Of a stretch of DNA of 64,000 nt, positions 42,470 through 51,978 are shown in pieces. The stretch's first letter is position 1; the number at the start of each line of letters is the position of its first letter. Position numbers and translations under genes: made by a program. Under the pieces are notes generated by a model that was not told the origin of the DNA, made no database searches, and saw nothing but the letters and a program-made list of their open reading frames with translations. Origin of the DNA: Natrarchaeobius oligotrophus (GTDB taxonomy: Archaea; Halobacteriota; Halobacteria; Halobacteriales; Natrialbaceae); the NCBI RefSeq assembly GCF_003841465.1, contig NZ_REFZ01000006.1, positions 186,001-250,000 on the forward strand, read 5' to 3'.

Positions 42470-43477
42470 GTGAATACAATCTTCAGCGCACTCACGACCC
42501 CGATGCAAGTGCAGACGCGCGTCGACGTGTTCGAGAGTATCTTCCTCGTTTTCCTCGGACTCGGAACGCTCGTCGGCGTCGTCGTCGTCGCGTACACCTT
42601 GTACAACGCGTACAAGTATCGCGACAGCGGCGACACGAGCGACGACGAGGATCTGCCGACCCTCGGGGAACTACCGACCGGTGGAAAGGGCGGAAAGAAG
42701 CTGTTCGTCTCGTTCGGGCTGAGCGCGATCATCGTTATCTCGCTCGTCGTCTGGACGTACGGGATGTTGCTGTACGTCGAGGACGGCCCCGAAGATAACC
42801 CCGAAGACGCCATGGAGATCGACGTCGAGGCGTGGGCGTTCGACTGGGGGTTCACATACGAGAACGGCGTAGAGACGGACTCGTTCGGTGAGGGGATGGT
42901 CATTCCCGCGGACACGCCGATCTGGATCGAGGTGACGTCGACGGACGTCTGGCACACGTTCGGCATCTCCGATTTACGGGTGAAAGCCGACGCGATTCCG
43001 GGTGAAGTCGACGAAACCTGGTTCGTCGCCGAAGAGGAGGACGAGTACCTACTCGAGTGCTTCGAGCTTTGCGGACCCGGCCACTCGGGCATGACGTCCG
43101 ACGTGATCGTCCTCGGAGAAGACGAGTTCGATCAGTGGATGGACGACCAGCTCACGCTGACGATCACGCTCGAAGACGAGGACGAGGAACCGGTCACCGA
43201 CGGCTTCGAACTCACGATCGAACACCAGGAGAACGACGAGTTCGATCAGGATCTGTCGGCCGAACTCGGTCCCGAGGACTTCGAGGACGGGACGGTCGAA
43301 CTCGGCGACTTCGAACAGGGCGGTCCGTACGACGTCGTGATCTCGCCGACCGACGACGAGTTCGAGGAGATCGAAGACACGATCGACTTCACCGGTCCGA
43401 CCGACGAAACGTACACGCTCGAGGATCCGGATGCAGATGACGACAACGACAACGACGACGGAGGTGACGACGAATGA
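42470..43477 (+). CDS. coxB: Cytochrome c oxidase subunit II (CuA-binding)
   Basis: This subunit accepts electrons from the blue-copper or cytochrome donor and passes them to subunit I. The 335-residue protein has two N-terminal helices (about 22-45 and 80-103) and a CuA domain with His162, Cys197, Glu199, Cys201, His205 and Met208 (CFELCGPGHSGM). After residue 220 it carries an extra, very acidic extension of about 110 residues with beta-sandwich-like repeats, beyond normal subunit II length. The GTG start is tentative; an in-frame ATG at 42503 is an alternative. It overlaps coxAC by 4 bases. Confidence 0.92.
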   Translation: MNTIFSALTTPMQVQTRVDVFESIFLVFLGLGTLVGVVVVAYTLYNAYKYRDSGDTSDDEDLPTLGELPTGGKGGKKLFVSFGLSAIIVISLVVWTYGMLLYVEDGPEDNPEDAMEIDVEAWAFDWGFTYENGVETDSFGEGMVIPADTPIWIEVTSTDVWHTFGISDLRVKADAIPGEVDETWFVAEEEDEYLLECFELCGPGHSGMTSDVIVLGEDEFDQWMDDQLTLTITLEDEDEEPVTDGFELTIEHQENDEFDQDLSAELGPEDFEDGTVELGDFEQGGPYDVVISPTDDEFEEIEDTIDFTGPTDETYTLEDPDADDDNDNDDGGDDE

Positions 43478-45948
43478 GTGACCTTCCCCCGATGACCTCG
43501 GTCAAGCGGTGGCTCGTTACGACGAACCACAAGGACGTCGGGATTCTCTATCTGGGGACGGCGCTGTTTTTCCTCCTGCTGGGAGGTGTCATGGCGCTCG
43601 CGTTCCGCGCCCAGATGTGGGTTCCGGGTGGTACCGGCCTGCTCGGGGCCAACGAGTTCAACCAGGCCGTCACGGCTCACGGGCTGTTGATGGTCTTCTG
43701 GTTCCTCTCGCCGTTTGCGGCCGGCTTCGCGAACTACCTCGTTCCGCTCCAGATCGGTGCGGACGACCTCGCGTTCCCGCGGATGAACGCGTTGAGTTAC
43801 TGGTTCTACCTCTTTTCGGGAATCCTGATCGGAATCTCGTTCTTCCAGGGTGGGGCCTACGCCGGCGGCTGGACGATGTACGCACCGCTGAACGTCCCGA
43901 CGTACACGCCCGCGATGGAGGCGACGACCGGCGGGAACTCGACGATCCTCGGTCTGATGCTGTTCGTGATTTCGATCACGATCGGGACGGTGAACTTCCT
44001 CGTCACGATTCACCGCTCGCGCGCGGAGGGGCTCGGCCTCTGGAACATGCCGATGTTCACCTGGTCGTGGCTGCTCACCGTCTGGATGATGCTGTTCGCG
44101 TTCGCCGCGTTGCTCGCTGCGCTGTTGTTGCTCGCGAGCGACCGGCTGTTTCTCACGCAGTACTTCGCGACCGAACAGGGATCGGGCCTACTGTGGGCGC
44201 ACCTGTTCTGGTTCTTCGGTCACCCGGAGGTGTACATCGTCTTCTTCCCCGCGCTCGGGATCATGTTCGAGACGTTCCAGACCTTCTGTGGCCGTCGACT
44301 CGTCGGTCGCAAGTGGGTCATCATCGCGATGGTGCTCGTGGCCGTCCAGTCGTTCCTCGTCTGGATGCACCACATGTTCCTGACGACGATCAACCTCGAG
44401 ATCAAGACCCTCATGATGGCGACGACGATCGGTATCTCGTTGCCGTTCGACCTGATGGTCTTCGCGCTGATCTACACGATGGTCAAGGGACGCGTCCGCT
44501 TTACGACGCCGTTCCTGTTTAGTCTCGGCGCGCTCGTGTTGTTCATCCTGGGCGGCATCACCGGGGTCTTCCTCGGTGCCGTCGTCCTCGATTACGAGTT
44601 CCGGGGCACGTACTGGGTCGTCGCTCACTTCCATTACGTGATGGTGTCGGGCGTCACCGCGTTGGTCGCCGGCCTCTACTACTGGTGGCCGAAGATCACC
44701 GGGAAGATGTACTCGGAGACGCTCGGAAAGCTCAACTTCGCCGTCTACTTCATCGGCTTCAACCTGCTGTACTTCCCGCAGTTCCTCGCCTGGGAGACGC
44801 CGCGGCGCGTCTTCCACTACGACGGGGGGGCCCAGTTCTACCACCAGCTCTCGACGGTGGGCGCGTTCGTCTTCGGTGCGTCGTTCATTATCATGTTCGC
44901 GACGTTCGTCTACAGCTTCCTCTACGGACCGAAAGCTCCCGACAACCCGTGGGAGTACTCGCGGACCGCGGAGTGGGCCGTTCCGTCGCCGCCGCCGCTC
45001 GAGAACTGGACCGGGCGGCCGAGCTACGCGAGCGGCAATCTCGAGTTCGTCGAGGACTCCAGAGCGGCCACCGACGGCGGCGTCGCCCACAGCGAGGGAA
45101 CCGCCACCGAAGCGGTGGCGGATCACGACGAAGAGCACGCCGACCACGCGAGCATCTGGCCGCTGGGAATCGGTATCGGAACATTCGTGTTCTTCCTCGG
45201 GCTGACGGGAATCACGCCGTATCTCGTCCAGTTCGCGGAAGCGCGCGGACACTCCGTCATCGGAACGAGTGCCGAACCGAACGCTGCGTACCTCGGTCTG
45301 ATCGCGGTCGGACTGGTCATACTCGCGTACACGCTGTTCAAGTTCGGCGTCGAACAGTTCAACGTCCCCGAGATGGCGATCGCCGAGCGGTGGCCGTTCG
45401 GCGGCGTCGACAACACCAAGATGGGCGTCTGGGTGTTCCTGGCGTCCGACGTCGTGGTGTTCGGTGCCGCGATCGGCGCGTTCGTCTTCCTGCGAATCCA
45501 CATGGGCTGGGGTAACTGGGAGACGATTCCGTTCGCTTCCTGGCCCGGCCTGCTCAACACCTACGTCTTATTGACCTCGAGTTTCACGGTCATCATGGCG
45601 CTGGTCTTCGCCGAGCGCAAGAACAAGAAGGGACTTCTCGGTGCCATGGGGGCGACGCTCGCGCTCGCGCTCACCTTCATGGCCGTGAAGGCCTACGAGT
45701 ACGGCTACAAGTTCTCGATCGGCGAGTACTGGTGGACCAGCCTCGAGCACTCGGTCTACTTCGTGACGACCGGGCTGCACGCGCTTCACGTCATCCTCGG
45801 CGTGCTCATCGCCATCTTCATGATCTACCGGATCGTGAGCGTCGACGCCTACCTCGAGGATCACCGGCCGGTCGAGTTTTTCGGACTCTACTGGCACTTC
45901 GTCGACATCGTCTGGGTCATCCTCTTCCCGCTGTTCTACCTGATGTAG
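43474..45948 (+). CDS. coxA: Cytochrome c oxidase subunits I+III fusion
   Basis: This 824-residue heme-copper oxidase reduces O2 to water and pumps protons. The N-terminal subunit I part (to about 545) has the 12-helix core. It includes HGLLMVFWFLSPFAAGFANY with a heme a His, FGHPEVYIVFFPALGIMFE (the CuB His-Tyr pair and the Glu of A1-type D channels), WMHHMF, and VAHFHYVMVSG with heme a3 and heme a His. A His/Glu-rich linker leads to a subunit III part with seven-helix features (WVFLASDVVVFGAAIGAFVFLR, STTGLHALHVILG-like). A hairpin and T6 run follow the stop. Confidence 0.95.
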   Translation: MSDLPPMTSVKRWLVTTNHKDVGILYLGTALFFLLLGGVMALAFRAQMWVPGGTGLLGANEFNQAVTAHGLLMVFWFLSPFAAGFANYLVPLQIGADDLAFPRMNALSYWFYLFSGILIGISFFQGGAYAGGWTMYAPLNVPTYTPAMEATTGGNSTILGLMLFVISITIGTVNFLVTIHRSRAEGLGLWNMPMFTWSWLLTVWMMLFAFAALLAALLLLASDRLFLTQYFATEQGSGLLWAHLFWFFGHPEVYIVFFPALGIMFETFQTFCGRRLVGRKWVIIAMVLVAVQSFLVWMHHMFLTTINLEIKTLMMATTIGISLPFDLMVFALIYTMVKGRVRFTTPFLFSLGALVLFILGGITGVFLGAVVLDYEFRGTYWVVAHFHYVMVSGVTALVAGLYYWWPKITGKMYSETLGKLNFAVYFIGFNLLYFPQFLAWETPRRVFHYDGGAQFYHQLSTVGAFVFGASFIIMFATFVYSFLYGPKAPDNPWEYSRTAEWAVPSPPPLENWTGRPSYASGNLEFVEDSRAATDGGVAHSEGTATEAVADHDEEHADHASIWPLGIGIGTFVFFLGLTGITPYLVQFAEARGHSVIGTSAEPNAAYLGLIAVGLVILAYTLFKFGVEQFNVPEMAIAERWPFGGVDNTKMGVWVFLASDVVVFGAAIGAFVFLRIHMGWGNWETIPFASWPGLLNTYVLLTSSFTVIMALVFAERKNKKGLLGAMGATLALALTFMAVKAYEYGYKFSIGEYWWTSLEHSVYFVTTGLHALHVILGVLIAIFMIYRIVSVDAYLEDHRPVEFFGLYWHFVDIVWVILFPLFYLM

Positions 45949-45970
45949 CGGGAATCCCCCGCCGTTTTTT
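45948..45970 (+). terminator. Terminator after coxAC
   Basis: A short GC hairpin (gcggg and cccgc arms at 45948-45952 and 45958-45962) is followed two bases later by six T residues at 45965-45970. It is placed directly at the coxAC stop codon. Confidence 0.6.
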
Positions 45971-46137
45971 CCGTCGTCTCGACCGACACTCGACGACCGT
46001 CTCGGTACGGGACATCGAACGCACGGTCACGGAAACTCACACGTCCGCCACGATCCGGGAGTCGTAACTCGAGCAACCGACGACGGTGACGAGTCGAGCG
46101 GTGAGTGGTCGCGGCAACGGTCGCGAGTCGACGGAGT

Positions 46138-47802
46138 CTACTCGCGAGTGCGCCCGGCGAAAGCGAGTACGACGGCGACGATGGCGAGGAGGGCCAGTCC
46201 GGCTACAGCGAACGCAACGTCCGTCCTGGCCTCGTCCCGATCGGCCGACTCCCGAGGCTGCTCGAGCGAGTCGTCGTTCGCAGCGCCGTCCGTTCCGGAT
46301 CCGGGATCGGTATCGATTTCGACGTCCGTCTCGCCCGCAGCGGCGGCGAGTTCGTCGGCAGCGGCGGCGGCGTCGACGATTCCGTATCCGTATCTCGTAT
46401 CCACCTCCGTGGACGTTCCGTCCGGCTTCCAGGCCGTTTCGCGTAGCGTCGTCGAAATCGCTTCCGACGACGCGCCGGGATCGATCGATCGTAACAGCGC
46501 GACCGTTCCCGCGACGTGTGGCGTCGCCATCGACGTTCCGGGCATCGACTCGTAGCCGCCGGGAACTGAACTCTCGATCGCGACGCCGGGAGCGACGACG
46601 TCCGGGACGACGTACGTTTCGGGCCACTCCGCCGGCGGTTCTTCCCACTCGGCTCGATCGATGCGTTCGCCGCCGGAGAACTCGGGAACCGATCCGTCCT
46701 CGTCGACGGCCCCGACGGCGATCGATTCGTAGACGTTCCCGGGTGAGCCCGACGTCCCGTGTCCCTCGTTGCCGATCGACGAGACGACGACCGCGCCGCT
46801 GCGATCGACGGTTCGAACCGGCTCGATCAGCTGATGGTGGCGGTCCGTCGTTCCGAAACTGACGCTTACGACGTCGGCGTCCGCCTCGACCGCCCACTCC
46901 ATGCCCGCGACGACCTGTGCGAACGTGCCGCCGGTCTCCTCGAGAACGAGCCCGTGCATGAGGTCGGCGTCCGGAGCGACCCCGATCGCCGTTCCGTTGC
47001 TCGCGCCGCCGGCGACGGTCCCGCTGACGTGGGTCCCGTGCGTCCCCGTATCGTGTGGGGTCGAGCCGACGACGCGCTCGCCCGTTTCGTCGAACTCCGC
47101 CCAGCCGCCGGGATACGTCGGATCCGACGGATCGTCGGTGTACAGCTCCAGGTCGGGGTGGTCGACGTCGATTCCGGTGTCGAGGACCGCTACCCGGACG
47201 CCCTCGCCGCGGGTTTCGTGCGTCCGCCAGACTGTCGGCACGTTCGTCGCCTCGAGCCCCCACGTCGTCCGTTCGTCGGCGGTCTCGTTCGACTCGTCGA
47301 TCTCCGGCGGCTCCTCCGGAACGGCGAGTTCGAAGTTTTCGTGGATCTCCTCGACGTCGTCGAACTGCTCGAACGCCGCGAGATCCACGCGATCCGGATC
47401 GACCGTGAGCACGACCGCGTTCGCGACCCAGAACGTCTCTTCGACGTCGACTCCGGGCGTCGATTCGGCATACTCGAGAAGCGGCTGCTGGGTGTCGTCC
47501 GCGTGCGTTTCGAGACGCTCCTCGACGACGTCGGGATCGTTCGGGAGGTCCGGTTCCTTGAATCGAACGACGAGTTCGATCGGCTCGTCGCCGTCGACGA
47601 GCGCCTCCTCGAGGTCGTCGCTCCCCGTCGCGAGATCGCCGCCGGCGTCGCCGGCGCTCGAAGCGACCACGGCCGGTACCAACGACGTGGCGATCAGCAG
47701 GCAAACGGCGATCACGAGCAGTCGGTCGACGACGCGTGCTGTTCGACGGCGAACCGGCGAGTCGAAGCGGATACTGCGGTTCGATTCGACCGTGCAGTCC
47801 AC
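46138..47802 (-). CDS. Secreted subtilisin-like serine protease (S8), C-terminally membrane anchored
   Basis: The protein has 554 residues from the GTG at 47802; an ATG at 47949 would add 49 basic residues. A signal peptide (about 27-48, RLLVIAVCLLIATSLVPAVVAS) is followed by an inhibitor-I9-like prodomain to about 165. The subtilase domain has Asp208 (VLDTGID), His255 (THGTHVSG), oxyanion Asn344 and Ser424 (GTSMATPHVAG). After an acidic linker, a C-terminal helix (FAVAGLALLAIVAVVLAFAGRTRE) fits a membrane anchor. It lies antisense between the two cytochrome oxidase loci. Confidence 0.9.
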   Translation of the reverse strand: MDCTVESNRSIRFDSPVRRRTARVVDRLLVIAVCLLIATSLVPAVVASSAGDAGGDLATGSDDLEEALVDGDEPIELVVRFKEPDLPNDPDVVEERLETHADDTQQPLLEYAESTPGVDVEETFWVANAVVLTVDPDRVDLAAFEQFDDVEEIHENFELAVPEEPPEIDESNETADERTTWGLEATNVPTVWRTHETRGEGVRVAVLDTGIDVDHPDLELYTDDPSDPTYPGGWAEFDETGERVVGSTPHDTGTHGTHVSGTVAGGASNGTAIGVAPDADLMHGLVLEETGGTFAQVVAGMEWAVEADADVVSVSFGTTDRHHQLIEPVRTVDRSGAVVVSSIGNEGHGTSGSPGNVYESIAVGAVDEDGSVPEFSGGERIDRAEWEEPPAEWPETYVVPDVVAPGVAIESSVPGGYESMPGTSMATPHVAGTVALLRSIDPGASSEAISTTLRETAWKPDGTSTEVDTRYGYGIVDAAAAADELAAAAGETDVEIDTDPGSGTDGAANDDSLEQPRESADRDEARTDVAFAVAGLALLAIVAVVLAFAGRTRE

Positions 47803-48005
47803 GAGCGAGAGCGTCGTCCGTATCAAGATAGCCCTACTGCGCAGTCGATGAATAAAGACGTTCTGGAGAACGGACCGGTCACTGCGAGCGACGCTCTTTC
47901 GTTCACACTCGTTCTTTCCGGATCGACGGCCCAGGCGGTCACGAATCACCGTCAGCGTCGCGGACTGGGCGGACGCGAGCGGATATCGCGACGGCGTTGA
48001 GGAAG

Positions 48006-48013
48006 GTATAAGT
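48006..48013 (+). promoter_or_regulatory. TATA box of the oxidase subunit IV-like gene
   Basis: The element gtataagt is centred about 28 bases before the ATG at 48038, predicting a leaderless message independent of coxB-coxAC. Confidence 0.55.
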
Positions 48014-48037
48014 GGTCGTCGCCCAGAATGGAGACCA

Positions 48038-48295
48038 ATGGCTGACGTTCGAACGTACGCGCTGATTTACGTCGTACTGCTAGTACTGGGTACGGGTAAG
48101 TTCGCGTTCTTCGAGTTCTTCACGTACCAGATCGCGCTGGCGGCGACGATCGCACTCGCGGTCGCGAAGATCCTCCTGATCGCCGGCTACTACCAGCACC
48201 TGCTCGAAGAACCGCGATCCATCACGTACATGATGGGGATGGCCGTCTTCATGGTGTTCCTGCTGGCGGTCGCGGCGGGCTACTCGATCCAGTAA
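48038..48295 (+). CDS. Cytochrome c oxidase subunit IV-like small membrane protein
   Basis: The 85-residue protein has three hydrophobic helices: YALIYVVLLVLGTGKFAFFEFF, then IALAATIALAVAKILLIAGYYQHLLEE, then YMMGMAVFMVFLLAVAAGYSI. The middle LAVAKILLIAGYYQHL segment resembles the K-A-x-L-V-x-x-Y-F-M-H-L core of prokaryotic COX4/CyoD-type subunits that stabilise heme-copper oxidases. Its promoter and an antisense protease gene separate it from coxAC. It could serve that oxidase as a small structural subunit. Confidence 0.75.
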   Translation: MADVRTYALIYVVLLVLGTGKFAFFEFFTYQIALAATIALAVAKILLIAGYYQHLLEEPRSITYMMGMAVFMVFLLAVAAGYSIQ

Positions 48296-48887
48296 CGCTT
48301 CGATCTTCCCGTTCGGCTCTCGCTTTTCGTTTCGGACCGTTTTCGAACGTGTTCCGCGGGTACATCGTGTGGCAAACGCTGAACCGGTACCACACGTTGA
48401 ATCGGTACGCGAGACAGCCTGGGGCGGATCGACTCTCGGTCCCGAGCGCTGACGCAGTTGCACCGATAACCCGTGCAACCCTGACCGTTCGTGATCGTAG
48501 CTGACGGACAGCAATCCCTCTGAATCGTCGTCTCGGAACTCGACCTCGCCGTTTTTCCGTCGTGTGGAAACCTGTGTCGCCGTGACACTCGACGCAGCCA
48601 CCAGCGCTCGCTCTCGAGTGACGAACCGTCGTCGGTCGACCGAGCCCGTCTGCGTGGCGACCACGGCGATGGCGACGAATTATTCTCGTCGGCGCGTGAC
48701 GGAGTTCGGATCTCGGTCCGTAGCCGTAGCACCGCTCGAGTCGTTGCGGCCGCTCGGACTCGGTGTCTCCGACGACTATTCTCGAGGCGACCGCTCGGCG
48801 TCCGGGGTGAAAAAGACGGAAAGCAAGTGAAGCGAATCGAGATCGCGATGCGATCGAGACGGCGGACGTTGTGTCCGCGCGTTTCGG
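48296..48887. other. Convergent intergenic region without recognised genes
   Basis: Between the subunit IV-like gene and the end of secY there is no frame of haloarchaeal composition. A perfect 7-base inverted repeat (gttgcac/gtgcaac) lies at 48457-48479. A near repeat of tgaaccggtac/tgaatcggtac is at about 48379-48403, and a T5 tract is at 48553-48557. One or more of these may end transcripts. No structured RNA is recognised. Confidence 0.45.
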
Positions 48888-50351
48888 CTACTCCTTGCCG
48901 AACATCTGGCGCATCATCGGATGCATCTCCATCATCTGCTCTTCTGCGATCTCCTCGTAGAGTTTGTACGTGATGGAGACGGCCAGCAGCAGACCGGTTC
49001 CGGTGACGGCACCGATCGTGCCGAGCATGTTCGCCCAGACGGCGAGCAGGCCGACGAGCGCGCCGCCGATGACGGTCACCTGCGGGATGTAGCGCTCCAT
49101 GACCTTCTCGATGACGCCGGTGTTCTGGCGGAAGCCGGGAATCTGCATCCCGGAGTTCTGGATCTGCTGGGCGGTCGCCTCGGGGCCCATGTTCGTCGTC
49201 TCGACCCAGAAGATGGCGAAGATCGCACCGCCGATGACCATGAACGTCAGGTCGACGGAGATGCGGATCATCACCATCCAGGCGTCCTGGGCGACTTCAC
49301 CCGTCCACCACATCCAGTCTTCCGGCGAGTAGATCGGCGCGGTGTAGTAGAAGAATCCGCTCACCGGCTGGCCCTGCGGGCCGTACTCGCCGAGCCACTG
49401 GGGCATGCCCGCCCACTGGCTGTGCATGATCTGTCCGATGAACTGGATGTTCGCCTGCAGCGCGCGAACGAGGATCATCGGCAGGACGCTGGCGTAGATG
49501 AGCTTCACGGGGAAGCGACCGCGAGCGCCTTTGACGCGCGAGTGACTCAGCGGAATCTCCACGCGGACCGACTCCGCGTAGACGACGATCCCGAAGATCA
49601 ACAGCGTCGTGAACAGGGCGATGATATGCCCCTCCTGAAGCAACAGCGTGTACAGGCCGTCGCCGGCGACGATCGAGCCGATCTCGACCTGTCCGGTGAG
49701 AATCCGGTACCAGTCGTAAAAGAACCCGCCCGACGCGGGCTGGATGAACCCGGTGACGAGGCGCTGGCTCACGCCGGCGATGATGAACAGCCCGATCCCG
49801 CTGCCGATCCCCCACTTGCTGACGACCTCGTCCATGTAGAGGATGAGGACGCCGCCGATGAAGATCTGGAGGAACATCAGCGCCTGGATCTGGGTCTGAT
49901 CGAAGGTGAATCCTCCGAGCGTCAGCGACTGCTGGACTGGCAGGAAACCGCCGGCGAACACCATCGGGAGCGCAGTCAACGCCGTCATGACGATGACGAG
50001 CAGCTTCTGCAGGCCCTGGTAGAGCACCTGATCTCGCGGATCGTTGGTGTCGAGCCCGAGCAGGTTCGCTCCGCCGAGCAACTGCATGACGATGCTGGCC
50101 GTGACGATCGGACCGATACCGACCTGCATCAGCGAGCCGTGCTCACCCGCGAGGACGGCGCGGAACTCGCCGAAGAGGTCGGTTCCCTGTCCGGACTGCA
50201 TTCCGAGCAGCGCGATGTTCGTCAGGAAGAAGTACAACACGAGGATGCCTGCGGTCCACGCCAGCTTCCGCTTGAACGGAACGTGCTTCTGTGGACGCTG
50301 GACTGCGGGCATCCGCGTCAGGACTGGTTCGGCGGCTTCCTTCCATCCCAT
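48888..50351 (-). CDS. secY: Preprotein translocase subunit SecY
   Basis: SecY forms the protein-conducting channel with SecE and Sec61beta. The 487-residue protein has ten predicted helices. Archaeal SecY signatures include KLAWTAGILVLYFFLTNIAL, MQVGIGPIVTASIVMQLLGG near the plug, DPRDQVLYQGLQKLLVI, the loop VRVEIPLSHSRVKGARGRFPVKLIYASVLPMILVRAL and a C-terminal MHPMMRQMFGKE. It is the last gene of the ribosomal cluster, 3 bases after rpl15. Confidence 0.96.
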   Translation of the reverse strand: MGWKEAAEPVLTRMPAVQRPQKHVPFKRKLAWTAGILVLYFFLTNIALLGMQSGQGTDLFGEFRAVLAGEHGSLMQVGIGPIVTASIVMQLLGGANLLGLDTNDPRDQVLYQGLQKLLVIVMTALTALPMVFAGGFLPVQQSLTLGGFTFDQTQIQALMFLQIFIGGVLILYMDEVVSKWGIGSGIGLFIIAGVSQRLVTGFIQPASGGFFYDWYRILTGQVEIGSIVAGDGLYTLLLQEGHIIALFTTLLIFGIVVYAESVRVEIPLSHSRVKGARGRFPVKLIYASVLPMILVRALQANIQFIGQIMHSQWAGMPQWLGEYGPQGQPVSGFFYYTAPIYSPEDWMWWTGEVAQDAWMVMIRISVDLTFMVIGGAIFAIFWVETTNMGPEATAQQIQNSGMQIPGFRQNTGVIEKVMERYIPQVTVIGGALVGLLAVWANMLGTIGAVTGTGLLLAVSITYKLYEEIAEEQMMEMHPMMRQMFGKE

Positions 50352-50354
50352 GTG

Positions 50355-50849
50355 TTAGTCCTCGTTCTGTTCCGGTTCGTCGTCGGTTTCGGCGTCGTCG
50401 TCCGCCTGCGCTCGCTCGGAGATGACGGCCGCTCCGCCGGCCTCCTCGAGTTTCTCTCGAGCGGTCTCGGAGAAGGCGTCGGCCGTCACCGTCAGCTGGT
50501 TGCGGACCTGGCCGGAGCCGAGGACCTTGACGACGTCGACTTCGTGTCCGTCCTCGACGACGTCGCGTGCGTCGAGTTCGTAGCCGCCGTCGGTCTCTTC
50601 GGCGAGACCGTCCGCGGCGTAGAGGATCGCGTCCTCGTCGAGCTTCTGGACGTCGATCTCGGCGACGTCCTCGCGAATGTCGTGTGGACGTTTGAAGCCG
50701 TGCTTGCCTTTCGGTTCGTAGTTGTGGAACTCGTGTTTGCTGCGCCCGGCACGGCCACGACCACCGCGATGGCCCGCACCGCGTCGGTTCTTGTGGGTGC
50801 CACCGCCGTGGGTCCGCGATCCGCGCTGGCGTCGTTTTTTGCTCGTCAT
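50355..50849 (-). CDS. rpl15: Large-subunit ribosomal protein uL15
   Basis: The 164-residue protein has a basic glycine-rich N-terminal extension that threads 23S rRNA (KKRRQRGSRTHGGGTHKNRRGAGHRGGRGRAG) and then a globular domain with HDIREDVAEIDVQKL. The last 20 residues are an acidic Asp/Glu tail typical of haloarchaea. It lies 2 bases after rpl30 and just before secY. Confidence 0.95.
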   Translation of the reverse strand: MTSKKRRQRGSRTHGGGTHKNRRGAGHRGGRGRAGRSKHEFHNYEPKGKHGFKRPHDIREDVAEIDVQKLDEDAILYAADGLAEETDGGYELDARDVVEDGHEVDVVKVLGSGQVRNQLTVTADAFSETAREKLEEAGGAAVISERAQADDDAETDDEPEQNED

Positions 50850-50851
50850 GG

Positions 50852-51319
50852 TTATCGCATCGATTCTAGCAGGTCGTTAATCTGCGCTGTTGTATGCTTT
50901 CCGAGTTGGCCTCCCTCGGCGGTCGGCTTCTTGATGCCGTCGTGACCGCCCCGCGGGGGATGCAGTCGAAGCGTCGGCGACAGCCCCTCCTCGCGAAGGG
51001 TCGTCTCCTCGGCGAGCAGCGCCTCGGCGAGCGCACCGAAGTCGTCGTACTCGGTGTGCTCGGCGAGCCACTCCTCGTCGACGTCGGACTGGCTTCCCTC
51101 GAGGGGTTCGGCGCGCTTTTCGAGCACCGTCGCGAGCACCTCCGCGTCGGGTTCGCCGTGGGCGACGTAGTCGTTGACCTTGTTGACCATCCCGACGTAG
51201 GTGTCGGTCTCGGGGACGAGCGCGCAGTGATTGACGCTGTGGATGTTGAGCATCGACAGCGTATCCTGGACGTCCTCCTGGCGGTTCACCTCGCCGCGAA
51301 TCTGGACGATCGCCTTCAT
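50852..51319 (-). CDS. rpl30: Large-subunit ribosomal protein uL30
   Basis: The protein has 155 residues from the ATG at 51319 ([38 protein letters not shown]). The archaeal long form has a C-terminal extension through HTEYDDFGALAEALLAEE and LHPPRGGHDGIKKP. The start codon overlaps the rps5 stop. A GTG one codon earlier is possible but less likely. Confidence 0.95.
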   Translation of the reverse strand: MKAIVQIRGEVNRQEDVQDTLSMLNIHSVNHCALVPETDTYVGMVNKVNDYVAHGEPDAEVLATVLEKRAEPLEGSQSDVDEEWLAEHTEYDDFGALAEALLAEETTLREEGLSPTLRLHPPRGGHDGIKKPTAEGGQLGKHTTAQINDLLESMR

Positions 51320-51978
51320 CACTCGGTCACCTCGGCTTCGTCACGGCTCGAACCGCGAGACTGCGGGTGTCGCGATTGGGAGGCGTTCTCGAGTGCGTTG
51401 AACGTCGCCTTCGCGAGGTTCACCGTCGTTCGGGTGTTGCCGTGGCTCTTCGTCCAGGCGTTCTCGAGTCCCGCCAGTTCCAGGACGGCGCGGACGGTGT
51501 CGCTCGCGGCGAGTCCGAGCCCCTCGGGGGCGGGGATGACGTCGACCTCGACGGATCCCGCCTTGCCGCTCGTCCGGCGGGTCAGCGAGTGGGGTCGATC
51601 CGAGCGGTCCTCCCACGAACCGGATCCGCGGGGAACCTGGATGATGTTCAGCTTCGCGATGCCGATCGCCTTCTGGATGGCGGAGCCGACCTGATCGTCT
51701 CGGCCTTCCGCGTAGCCGACGTAGCCGTCGCGGTTGCCCACCACGACGACGCATCGGAACTTCACGCGTCGTCCGGAGTCGGTCATCCGCTGGACCATGT
51801 TGATGTCCAGCACTTCGTCGTCCAGTCCGGGAAGGAGCTGATCGACGATTTCGGGCTCTTTGAGCGGGAGTCCCGAGTTGAGGGCGTCCTCCATCGTGTC
51901 GATTTCGCCCTCCTGGACCTTCCGGCCGAGACGGGTGACCGGCTGCCAGCCGTCGTCGTTGTAATCGTTTGCGCTCAT
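51319..51978 (-). CDS. rps5: Small-subunit ribosomal protein uS5
   Basis: The 219-residue protein has the double-stranded RNA-binding-like N domain with [44 protein letters not shown]. The C domain has [54 protein letters not shown]. It contributes to decoding accuracy. It overlaps both neighbours by 4 bases. Confidence 0.96.
   Translation of the reverse strand: MSANDYNDDGWQPVTRLGRKVQEGEIDTMEDALNSGLPLKEPEIVDQLLPGLDDEVLDINMVQRMTDSGRRVKFRCVVVVGNRDGYVGYAEGRDDQVGSAIQKAIGIAKLNIIQVPRGSGSWEDRSDRPHSLTRRTSGKAGSVEVDVIPAPEGLGLAASDTVRAVLELAGLENAWTKSHGNTRTTVNLAKATFNALENASQSRHPQSRGSSRDEAEVTE

Noticed and set aside
46759..48000. A 413-codon plus-strand frame antisense to the subtilase gene
   Set aside because: The minus strand carries the full catalytic triad and signal peptide; the plus frame is an Arg/Asp shadow.
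48080..48664. Minus-strand frame between the subunit IV-like gene and secY
   Set aside because: The composition is Arg/Ser-rich, it overlaps the subunit IV-like gene and it has no family motif.
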